From positions 186,001-250,000 of the forward strand of contig JAZARR010000089.1 in NCBI GenBank assembly GCA_037389465.1: a DNA stretch of 64,000 nucleotides, in the 5' to 3' direction. The stretch is from Baylisascaris procyonis (lineage: Eukaryota > Nematoda > Chromadorea > Rhabditida > Ascarididae). The translations under genes and the position numbers were made by a program. The notes below the pieces were generated by a model. The model worked only from the letters and a program-made list of their open reading frames with translations, did not search any database and was not told the DNA's origin. This document shows, one piece after another, positions 38,801-60,332 of this stretch; the stretch's first letter is position 1, and each line of letters begins with the position of its first letter.

Positions 38801-41522
38801 ATTTACCATCATGAATGCCATTTGAAGAATACAACTGCAACGAGTAATCAGTAAAGATGCAAGGTTTCCTCGTGAATAAATTATTAGAATTTACGCCATT
38901 AGAAACTACTTACAAACTCATATCCAAAATATTGACTAAATCGTCATTCACTGCCAATTCTATCGTCGCCGATCCACTTATACGAGAAAAATTCCTTACA
39001 AAGACAGCTAACTCTATTGCTTGCATACTAAAGTGAAAACTTACGTGAACTTATTTTGCGTATAAGTTCAGGATTACTGAGACCGAATTCTGGAGTTATA
39101 TAAAGAAGACGAAGATGACCATTCAGGATATCTTCGAAAATTTTATTTCGATCCTCTCTTTGTGTTTCACCAGTTATACATGATGCTGCGATACCGTTTG
39201 CACTAGAAAAAAAACATAAATTACTCATATTTAAAGAAGCATGATCAGTTCTATAAGATTTGGTGAGACAGAGCACCAACGAGAGAGAGAGAGGGAGAGA
39301 GAGAAAGTAGGAAAGAAATAAACCGCAGAAGCAAGTCAATACCGGCAGGTCTATGAAGGAAACCACTCAGAACAGAAGCAAATAACCATCAGATAAAAAC
39401 AAACAGGGTTAATCCTAAACTCATAACAATACCAAATTTTCTTACTAATTCATTTTGTGAAAACTTCACTCGAAGAAATTGATCTCAGTAAGCGATATTC
39501 CATCTTTCGTTAAATGAAAAACCACTAACTAGTTCATATTACCGCAAGCGTATCAATTTCAAAGCCATAAATCCTTCACAGCACTTAAATATCAAACAGT
39601 TTAGGTAAAAAGCAATACAAGGTATAAATATATATTTGAAAATCGCACAAAAAGAGAATGAGCTGTTAGTGTTGAGATGAAAATTAAAAAAAACAGCGCC
39701 TTGCATTTGTAACTTGATCGTTCATCAACGATATCAACGGTGACACTATTAGCGTCAAATTATCCTGAAGCAATGATGGCATTTGATAGCATATACTCTT
39801 GCCATAACCTGCAACCCGGCATCTTCTAAACAAATCATTTCATATGGAAGCCATTTACATCCAATTTTAAAATCGGAATTTTAAGCTAGCTCAAGAGTAA
39901 AGCGGAAATTCTAAACGACTCAGAGACCTGAAAACTAGGTATTACACTAGTTTTGTCTCCAGGCGCCCGCTTGGAACCTTGGGGACCCTACCTCAGTTGC
40001 TCCCCTCCCTTCTCCACTAGAGACTTGAAAGCATTTATTACTCCATTCCCTATCCCGCATGCATCGCCCTCCCAGCAGTTTCAAGAATAAGCCACGAGCT
40101 CAAATTAGCTTTCAAAGCTACATAAAAGACATCAGTGTGCTCTCCAACCCCCTCCCTCCAATTTGTTGATTTCACCTCCACATTGGGGATTCGGGCTTGC
40201 TGAATGCTTAAAAAAAATTAAGCAGTATGTACCATTAATTAACGCTATAAGCAATATACAAAATGAATGCTTAAAATTAAAGCAGTATGTACCATTAATT
40301 AACGCTATAAGCAATATACAAAATGAAGATCAACAAAAGATGTATTAAAAGAGCAATTCTAGTATATTATAGCCCACTTCCTCTCACGCAGAACAAACAT
40401 TCGAAAATGTCAATGTATATATTTATTTCTGATTACCATATTCCAATAGTGTCTCATAGCCTAAACGGTGAGTAAAATGCTTTGTTCTGCGTTAGATTGG
40501 TGCACATAATACATTCGACTATTTGATGCGATGAAGTAATATTTTAAGAAGCAAAAAAATTATTGTAGCTCAAATCAATTCTTCGCAAAGCTTACAGTCA
40601 ACCTGATTGTTGCAATAATCAATGCCCAAAAAGGGATTTAGTTTTTGATCTCAGATTTTATTCAAAAATTTGCTCCAAGGAAACTATTCAACCGTCGTAA
40701 AAACGAATGTTAAGCGTATTTTTGGCTGCAATTATTTTTTTGCAATCATTCATCTCACAAGTATCACTCAAAAGTTGTATCAATTAATTTCAACAATTAG
40801 TGAGCGAAAACATCCAATTCACATCCCTCCAATTTTCAACAACCCCAACTCTGATAAAAATTTTCAGAAAATCTTTTTTAAAGAAATTTCAACCGAAATC
40901 TGAGATTAAAAGCTTGAGACCTTAATGGTTAAGAATTTGTTACTATAAGGTTTGCTTAAAATTATTAAGGCAACAAACCTGTTGACATCACAACGAGTTG
41001 ATCTTTGCGATCCAATGCATTACGAATGATTTCCCATTGTAATGGACGAAAAGATTTATGACCAAAATATTTGTTGAGTTTATCGAGTGCAGCGTTCGAT
41101 GGCTCAGCATTTGTCAAATGTGATTCAGAAGTAGATGACGCTTGCGATTGAACATCTTCCAAAGCCTTCAAAAGATTATTACTTCGAAAGAGAAAACAAC
41201 GATAAACGATCGCGACATTTGCGCCAACTATATATGATCGTCTAATAATTTCGTACAGTACTTACGATTATTATTATTCCCCTCGACTCATTCCTAACAG
41301 AAACAATACTGTTTTTTTCGAATCAGTTATTCCTTTTTCGTAATTTCCGAATATTTAAAAAAAATTCGGCCAATTTTTTCTTTAAAATAACAATTTTTAA
41401 CCGATAAACTGAAGAAAAAAAAGCGAAATATTACTTCAAGAAAAACTTTAATAAGGAATAAAACTTACACATAGTGCATCGTCTTCATCGGTATTATAGA
41501 AACCATCATCGATGTTCGTCAT
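29816..41522 (-). CDS. wrn-1: Werner-type RecQ DNA helicase, exonuclease-less
   Basis: There are 18 exons, 930 residues: 41522-41469, 41165-40979, 39808-39700, 39202-39045, 38294-38081, 37666-37506, 37028-36864, 36660-36552, 36076-35969, 35173-34957, 34583-34383, 33747-33635, 33340-33256, 32699-32536, 31759-31627, 31259-31170, 30686-30530, 30183-29816. Helicase motifs: Walker A STGYGKS (about 78), DEAH (177-180) in [46 protein letters not shown], and [10 protein letters not shown] (about 359). The zinc cysteines ([11 protein letters not shown]) and winged-helix RQC domain follow, then an HRDC-like part ([25 protein letters not shown]). The C-terminus RNVPIWMM with basic KKSKP matches vertebrate WRN (RRLPVWF). 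The family unwinds forks, G4 and recombination intermediates in the nucleus. As in C. elegans there is no 3'-5' exonuclease domain. Intron 3 has a GC donor. Exon 14 could start at 32657 instead of 32699; both keep frame. Confidence 0.95.
40201..40326. repeat. 63-bp tandem duplication in wrn-1 intron 2
   Basis: Two copies of a 63-base unit begin at 40201 and 40264 (TGAATGCTTAAA). They are nearly identical, with small A-run length differences. The repeat lies deep in the intron between exons 2 and 3. Confidence 0.85.
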
Positions 41523-42367
41523 CGCTAAGAAAGACCACCTGACAATAAACAAATTCTTAGATTCTAAATCAGAGTGCCGCGTCGCTTGCGGAAGACGTGC
41601 GCGGTCTCTCTCCGTCTTTTGTGGCAAAGTGCGTCGATCCCGGTTTATAATAAATCCATGATTGGGACATGTGGGGTTTTATGTTGGTTGCTGTCTTTTG
41701 ATCGGTGAACTGCATTAACTTTCTTGGAGGTTGCAATATTTATGCTTATAGTTATAAATATTAGGAAAATGTTTGATTTGAATTGAGCTGTCATTTTCCA
41801 TTTCTTTTGTTTTCATTTAGCTGATTCCATATTCCAGAATTTTAAGGAATAGACGCAGCTATGCTTACTCTTAGACAGCGGCCGATCCGTAGATTGTGCG
41901 TGAGTATTGGTAATTGATGTAAATTCAGGATGTGGATTAAATCTTCTCTTGGTTGTGACTGGAATCGAGACTTAATTTTATTGATAGTCATCTGCAGTTA
42001 AAATAAAGGTCCAAGGTGCAAATCCCGATCAGGCAACAGATTTTAATTCATCGGAACTTCTTCTTAGCAAGTGCTCATGTGCTAATGGATTTTTAACTTG
42101 CTGAGGACCGAACTTTGCTTATCTCCTTACCGTCATGAGTTAAGCTTGATCTCGGTTTCGCTTCCAGTAGTGACGAGAACGAGGACCTGCTTCCGCTCCT
42201 AAAAAGTTCATGTTCTAGAGCTCATGCTTTTGTTCCGTATCCACATTCCAGCGAGCACCTATTTTGTCTTCGTTGTTGTGAACTCCAGCTCAATACCTCA
42301 TGCTTTATATTTTTATTATGTGCTTCTTACCACTCGATACCTTCTCTCATTGTTTAGTTCAGGTAGA
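41523..42367. promoter_or_regulatory. Divergent promoter region between wrn-1 and DDX42
   Basis: These 845 bases separate the start codons of wrn-1 (minus) and the DDX42 gene (plus), so both 5' UTRs and promoters must lie here. Likely trans-splice acceptors lie at each end: TTTCTTAG two bases before the wrn-1 ATG (minus strand) and TTTAGTTCAG five bases before the DDX42 ATG. A GC-richer patch at 41575-41645 stands out. I see no TATA box that I would trust. Confidence 0.6.
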
Positions 42368-52849
<10,482 letters not shown>

Positions 52850-54240
52850 TTGAATTTTTCTTTCTTATGTTCATTTGTCTTTTGTTTTAATTTCACTCAT
52901 TTCGTTGATATATTGATGTGGGATATTCTTGAAAACTATGAAAGCGGCATCAATAAATAAATCCAGGCCTCAGAGGAGAAGTGAATGATGTTGTAGTTAT
53001 TTTAACGCTTTTTCATTCTATTCCATGGTGGTTATTTAAGAGGCGAAAGTTGGGTGCATAGTTGAAAGACATTGAACCATAGTTTTCTTTCTTAAAATAG
53101 CCATGTTTGTTATTTTATGATTGTCGTTGTGCATATATCGAATTCCTGTTATCTTTTAATAGACTTTTGTGTTATAATGCAATCATTTTATTGTTTTTTG
53201 TAGTTTTTTCTTTTTTGAATGATATGTGTTTTCGATCTTTTATTAACACATTCGTGTTATCTTTGAAGAGGATTAGAATTGTATGGATGTTATGGCATAC
53301 ACCTATATGGAATTGATAAATGAGTTGTACAAATAAATGTTGTTCTATGAGGGTATTGCATTATGTAAATTAACGGATTACTGCTGAAATATAATCGCTT
53401 GCAGTACTATGGATATATGAGTAATAATGTACACAGGATTTCATTTACAAATCCGTTAGCAATTAAGGCAAAAAGGTTGTTGAAGAGAGCCGAGAAGGGA
53501 GAAGGATCCCTGTTGATCATACAGGGCATTTAATTCTGGGGGTGGGTAGTACATTACAGTCGGATGAAGGAACTAGACTGCGAGAACCGAGACTACGGGG
53601 TAAATTGGATGGCAGTTGAGGTTGTCAGCATTCTCCTTTTATAATTTTACTGCTTATAACCTTTATAACAAGCTATAATATATAAATTTTACATATAAAG
53701 TACAACATGCTCGTCTTACCTACGTAAATGTTAGTCAACGTTTGCGGGTTATCCCTCTCACCTGTTTTATTTAACTTTCTGTCTAGGATTCACTGTGATT
53801 AATTTTAATTCATTGAGTACATATACGACGTTTAATATCTTCAGCTCTTGGTCGTTTATCTTCTTCAACGGTTTGAATCATATGCAAATTTTTCCAATGT
53901 TATCTGTGGTTAGACAGCTGTAGAATGCGTACTTTGTCTTGCAATGAATTCCTGTGAAAGTAATGAAGTTTACTAATTCGTCGAATACTTCGTACCGCTG
54001 AAATTTGCTGTATGACGATTACTTTAACCGTTTGAGGTTGGGAATAGTGAGTAGGTAGGTGTGTTTGGAAAAGGTGTTGAACTTTTATTAATTTCAGGTA
54101 CGAGACGGTATCACTGACGTAAGGTTCTAAATTATAGGTTTCTTCCAAGGTGATATAAAGGACAAATATGATAAACGTTATTGTTTTTCTATTTATTTAA
54201 AATTTGCTTATCTTATTGGAATAATTTCAGTGTAATATCG
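52850..54240. other. Intergenic region between DDX42 and TMEM147
   Basis: This holds the DDX42 3' UTR and TMEM147 5' region, both on the plus strand and 1.39 kb apart, too far for a typical nematode operon. A GC-richer patch at 53480-53640 has no recognised function. A possible 21-base 5' UTR exon (54098-54118) is flanked by ATTTCAG and GTAAGG. ATAATTTCAG at 54221-54230, ten bases before the TMEM147 ATG, is the likely trans-splice or splice acceptor. Confidence 0.45.
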
Positions 54241-57200
54241 ATGACATTTTTTCATTTCGTGAATTGTATTGCACTTGCTTATGCTCCATTCTTTATTGCT
54301 TACAAATATTCGGGTTTATCCGAATATAGTTCAGTATGGAAATGTGCTCAAGCTGCTCTTGTATATTTTCTTACACAATTGGGGAAAATGCTTGTTTTGG
54401 CAACATTCTTCCCCACAAGTGATGCGGAAGGATTCGATTTAATACCAGTTAGTTATGCATTCTTGTCTTGTTTTAGTTTTTGTTGAATTTCATCGTGTTT
54501 TTCACCCGTATAGGAATAGCAAGATTAATTTTAAGTGAGAAAAAGGAGGGAATGGGTTTTCGATCGTGGGGTTTTCGGATATAATGGATAGCAACACTAT
54601 TTGAAGTACTAAAAGGTGGTAGTCAATCAATTAGTAAAGTACCACAAAATTTAGCCTTTACGTCGTAAAGGAAATGAGGGCCCTTTTTTAATCAGGTTGG
54701 GGGGGGGTTACATTTTTAATCGGGTGGAGAGAAAGAGAGAGGGGGTTACATTCACAACCCAGAACAGCCACAAAAATTCCAAGTATTTTTCAAAGTTTAG
54801 CTTCAAAATCTAAGCGTAAACTAGCCTTGATGAAGCATAGTGTCTTATGTTTCGTTTAATGAGTTGAAAATTTAGTAATGGCTATGCATCAAATATTTTT
54901 TCTATACAAAATCTTTTATTTGAAAACATTTAGGTCCTTGACTGTTATTTACTAAAGCTTCCTTAAATGTATCTTAAGAGCAGTTATATCTGTTGGGCGT
55001 TTGGATTAGAGAAGAGGTTTTAAAGCGTTGGAGATTAAATTATAACTCCCGCTCTCCTCTCCTCGGTTGTTATAGAGTTATGTAACGGACAGGGGTCTTT
55101 ATTAACCAGTTTACTGTACTTCGCAAATGCCAACTACGAATTTAATGAATTGCAGTGCTTTACTCATGTTCACTAAGTGATTATTATTTTTAAGGAAGTT
55201 ATGAAAAGTAGTGCTGATATATTCGACATTATTGGTCTACATGTCGTCATAACATATTTAATGGCTGGCAAAAGTGAGGTGCGGTTTTTGGCAACTGGTC
55301 TTGGTTGGGCATTTGCCCACAGGTAAGCACTTTTTAACAGGTGATCTTGGTTGGGCATTCGGCCATAGCAAATGTTTTAACAAATATTTATTCATATACA
55401 AGCTTATTTTCTGTTTCTTCCTCTGAGACCTACTCTCAAAAGCTTTCTTGCTTATCGGCTCAAAATGCGATCCATTTCAATGTTTATAACCTGTGGCTTA
55501 TCGTAGTTTAATTTCTGTAATTACATGTTGTTTTGTTTTGATATTACGGTAGCATACTTATACATTTTTTCTTGTGCACATTAAATAAGATATTACAGTG
55601 CTTATCACTGCTTCGGTTTTTTATAACTGCCCATATCTTCTGTACATATTTTTCATAAATGAGTCCAATTAAATGCGTGTCCTTACGCTGTTTTTAGACT
55701 TATCACTACGCCGTGAACGAAATAATTTGCATAATTATATTGCCGTGCCGCCTGCTATAGCGCTTCCGTTTAGACTGTTTTTATTCACAGCTAAGTTTAA
55801 TCGTATAAATATCAAAGAGAGTCAGGTGTATGAGTGCGATATCTACTTTGATTTAAATATCCAGGATGCGCATATATCATCGCCTATCTGATTCTCGAGC
55901 TTCATATTGCCCCAGGATTATAGTTTTTTTTTTGTTTTTTTAATTTCGACATATTTTCCTCAGCTATCATCTAAAATTCCTCTTTATTTAATTGAAGTGT
56001 TGCGAGTCGATTGGTCGGTTTTTGGGTGGGTGCACGAGCAACTGCATTCCATTGGATGTTCGTACAAATGGCACTCGAGTCGAATATTGACCTTATCTTC
56101 TATATAGGTCTGTCTTTTCAAACCTTTTTTTTTCAATGGCCTAAGGTTTCTTGTTCTTTTTTCAGATTGACCTCAGGTTAGATTTTTCCCAACTGATCTG
56201 TAAATATTTCATGTCTATTATACAGTGGGCTTGAAAAGCACAACGCAGTTCTCTTTATATTCCTCCATCTTTCCATCCCCACTGTCGAATATCTTATGTT
56301 TTATAACCCCACCCCCCAGCTCCAATTATGATTTGGATCATTTATTGGGATTTAACAACTTTTTTTTTCGAAAGTCGACAATTCTGCAATAGTTTTGAGC
56401 GTTAGGTTAAAAAAAAAAATCCCTTTGGCTGAAGTGCCTACGAAATTATATTTTTCGTCCATCTCGAGGTAATGGTAGGAGCATAGGAGGAAGCAACTTT
56501 TGTGCAGAACAAACTATGAGGATCAAGCAGATGTGTCACTTAAGAAAGGAAAGAATATGGTCTCGAATCGGCGATTACTTCAGATTTACTTAGTAAATTC
56601 GAGTCTGAAATAATTTAATCAGAAATCCTTATAGGAAACTCCATACGTCTAGTGTCTATCGTCAGTTCATTTATCCCCTTCTATCAGAAATACAAACTAG
56701 CTTCTTTGCTCTTTTTTTTCGTTCTTTATTCTCGGCGCCCATGAGAGGGAAAAAGAAAAGTAGATGGCGAAATCAGATCTTCACCATTTTGCACATGGAA
56801 TGTAGGAAAATAATTTCAGTTTTTTCTTCTTTTTTCATCGGAAAGTTCGATATATTTTGCTTGTTTTCAATCAGCTTTGCTATTTTCAACCAATTCAACT
56901 AATAATTTCAGCCAGTTTTGATAATTTTCGTCCGGTTTCAACTATTAATTTCAATTAGTTTTAATAATTTTCAACCGGTTTCAACCAGTTGGCAAACAAA
57001 AACTGCAAATTATGCAACATATTGAACATTTTTGTGTTCCACAATCGTGCATGCCCTAATGGCTTCATTGAATTTTTATTACCGAGTTAGATTAAGAAAT
57101 GGATGTTGCAATTTATATTTTTAATAAGTTTATCGAAAATTTCAAAGTTTTGCAGCGATGGCAGCACTAGTATGGCTGTTTTCACGTAATGATCTACAAG

Positions 57201-57930
57201 CGGGTATGAAACGAATCGTGGTGATTCTTCTATCGTTTTGCGTATTTCATATTTTCATATATCAGTAAGTATTTTAGTTTTATTTATTTGCAGTTATATT
57301 TTATTTTTTAATCTAATATTACAACAAATTATTCTGTCCTAGCGTTTTTCAAAATTTTCTGAGCTATCGCAAATATGGGCTCAATCGACCCCTAGTAATT
57401 TAGGAGGGAATAGTCAACAAATTATTGGCAAGAGGTTTACCTTTCGTGCTATCTGAGACGTTAAATCTGACGGAAATAGTAATTACAATAAAATACTGCT
57501 ATGGTGCGAAAATGTTGATGTTTCTGTTTTGGAAAAATATGTAGTTAACGTGATTATTTGGTTGTTTGCTTTGATGTGGTTGAATATGAATAATATATGG
57601 TTAAAATGTACAAAATATTTTTTTTTTTGAAAAATAAATTAAAAAAACTTTTTACTGCTAGAAATAAATAACTAAGAAATATGTTTTTAATGGTGAACTT
57701 TTATTAAGCTGAGATTTAACACCTATGATTGGATGAATTTCTAGAAAATTTTACCTCTTGTTTTGTATCCCTTGCTTAGGAGAGTTTTTTTCAGAGCGGG
57801 CATGGTTTATCTTGGATTGCGTTCTTGGTTGCTACTCTTCGCTAAAGCATCACTCACTGCGGGCCTTGCATCTGCAACACTCGTCTCCTATTCAAGTCTG
57901 GGTGTCCATTCAAATCAATATCGCAATTAG
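54241..57930 (+). CDS. TMEM147: TMEM147, ER multipass-translocon subunit
   Basis: Five exons: 54241-54447, 55195-55322, 55998-56107, 57156-57264, 57780-57930; 234 residues, against 224 in human, with all phases consistent. The N-terminus [20 protein letters not shown], then [37 protein letters not shown] and [10 protein letters not shown] align position by position with the family. The protein is very hydrophobic, with about seven membrane segments. Known family members sit in the ER membrane with nicalin and NOMO behind Sec61 and help insert multipass proteins. The C-terminus YRN is hydrophilic and not conserved. An AG acceptor lies ten bases before the ATG. The exon 2 end and its donor are duplicated 46 bases downstream. 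Confidence 0.94.
55295..55372. repeat. 46-bp tandem duplication over the TMEM147 exon 2 donor
   Basis: TCTTGGTTGGGCAT occurs at 55299 and again at 55345. The repeated unit covers the last codons of exon 2 and the splice site. The second copy has lost the GT (CCATAGCAAA), so only the first donor can work. Confidence 0.75.
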
Positions 57931-59316
57931 ATGATCTGTTCTATTTGCTTGTTGAGCTGTTGTCTATATTTTGTTATCATGAATTTCCCACTCTACAGGA
58001 ATGAATATCGTTCAAATTTTGGGTTTGCCAAGGTGATTGGGAGAAGAAAGCCGTTCTCTTGGAAGAAAAGTAGTCCGAAATATGCGCTGAGGTGATCGAT
58101 TAAAGCATTTTTTACTTATTTTTCATGCTGTATATTGTTCATTTATTGTTTTTTCCATTGCATTTCTAGGAAATTTGACGTTTTCCTCTATATTTTCAGT
58201 ACTTTTTCTTGTTTTTTTTTTTTTTTTAAATTGTTGTGTGACAAATGACTGTTTATTTCACAGTACTTTTGAATAATTTAAAAAAAAAAAAGTCTTCGAG
58301 CTTTTGAGATTTCTTTGTCTTTTTTTTTTTAAATTTGGCATTTCTACAGAAAAAAAGTGGTGAAAAAACTCATTTCTTATGGAAATCATCGGATTCATTA
58401 AAAAAGATTTTTTTCTCATCACACTCGTTATGTTTATGAACGTTGATTTAGAAGCAATTCGAGGTAGCAATCTTTTAGTTGTTTCATCGCTTTATTTTTT
58501 TAAATTTTGTATATGAAGACAAAATTCAAAAAAAAAGTTATTCATAGCGTTAAATAAATAGATATTTATTATCCTTGAAGCAGATAGTTTCGAAATAGTT
58601 TTAAGAGGAAATTATTAGAAAGGTGATCTGTATTTAAATTAAATAATATTACAACAAAATCATTCCCTTTCTTAATCTTTTTTTAATATCAGTATTTCAT
58701 AATGGATTTAGATGGTATATTGTAGAGTACAGATGCTTTTTTTTTCAAATATCGCTTTTTATATATTGAAGAGGAAGAATAAAGAGAGTCCAATTAGTAG
58801 ACTTATCGTTTTTAAGTTAAAAAGGAAAATGAAGTGAAACTTTGGAAGATATGAGTTATTAAGAATTTTTTTCGAAGATTATTGTGATTTATGAGGAAAG
58901 TCGATTCATCAGCATCGAATAGATTGTCGGATCAATGCCTCAGTTTATCTTTCAATATTCTGATAAGGAATGTTTTATTTCACTTCATAAATTCTTTAAT
59001 TCAATTTATGAACTCGATGAATTTTTCTTAAATGTTTTTTTTATACGCCGTAATCGCTTTGTGTGAACTGTGTGAAGATAGCCGAAAATATTAAACGTTG
59101 CTGTTGATTTATTTGATCTAATAATAATAGTTGCTATAACCCCTCCCCCCACCCATCCCCCTTCCTAGTTTAGTTGTCTTTAATATTGTGCTTCGTCTGA
59201 ATGTGATAGAGAACAATCTACTACTATGAAAAAATTTATGCCTATTCTTTTTGAAAAACATTTTACTGCCACAAAAAAGAGGGGGAAAATTATAACAGAA
59301 ATGATGAGATCAACAT
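57931..59316. other. Convergent intergenic region between TMEM147 and the nucleoside transporter
   Basis: The two genes end towards each other here. The sequence is AT-rich with long T runs (for example near 58210 and 58320) and holds both 3' UTRs. I see no further gene. Confidence 0.5.
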
Positions 59317-60262
59317 TTAAAATATAGACTGTTGTGTTTTATTGAAATATTGTTGGAGATGATCCAAATCCAAACAGTTTGAATTAGCGGTTCCTTTACA
59401 TGATTGTGGCTCTGCGATCAATACACCTGAAAACTTAATTAATATTAAAACTTAATTATTTATGTAATAGCCCTTCACAGTGACACTAATGTAATCCTCA
59501 TTCACATTCATATATTATTATAGTAAGTCTAAGTGATTCCTTAATACTTTTAAATGACAGCCAATATCTGTCGTTAATCACGATACATTCTTCGATGATG
59601 GAAAAAAGAAGGACGAAGAGGAAAAATTCGGCTATCGATTATCGCGATTTAACCAGAAATTCATCCAGAAAATTTTTCAATTGCTAACCAGGGATGAGTT
59701 TCCTCTCTCAAAAAACGCTTAGACGTATAGGTCTTTCTTAGAGAATTTGTTTTCGTCAACTGTGACGAATGACGAATTTCTCCTGGTATCCTCTATGTAC
59801 CGTATAATTTCGAACAGTAGCCCTACAATCTTGAAGATCGGAAACAATATTGGCAAGTTTCTTAAGGTGGAGTATAAAAGAATGGATTTATGTTGGGGAT
59901 CTTTATTTGAGTTTGTAAATATAGGTAAAACTTTTATCGGAATCTCAATGAAATGACAAATAGAGACGACCAACCTGCAACACAAGCGGTCATAAAACAT
60001 GAGAAAATGCCAGCGATAAGTGCTCTCACAACAACTCGTGCAAATATTGACTTTCTTTTTGGACACATTGATGAGAGGATACCTATAGAAATTGTGAATT
60101 TTTATTTTATTTCTTTATTCCTTCGAAAATATTTCTCCTCCTCCTAAAGGACGTGTCACTCGACTTAAGAGGTTGGAATATGAAGGTTATACCCGTTCAA
60201 GAAGAAAAAGCGATGAAAACAGCAGTGTCGAGGTTTCCATTCAATTGACCATGAAGTCCGCT

Positions 60263-60332
<70 letters not shown>

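Noticed and set aside
53900..54148. 82-codon minus-strand frame upstream of TMEM147
   Set aside because: Overlaps the likely TMEM147 leader signals and matches no family I know.
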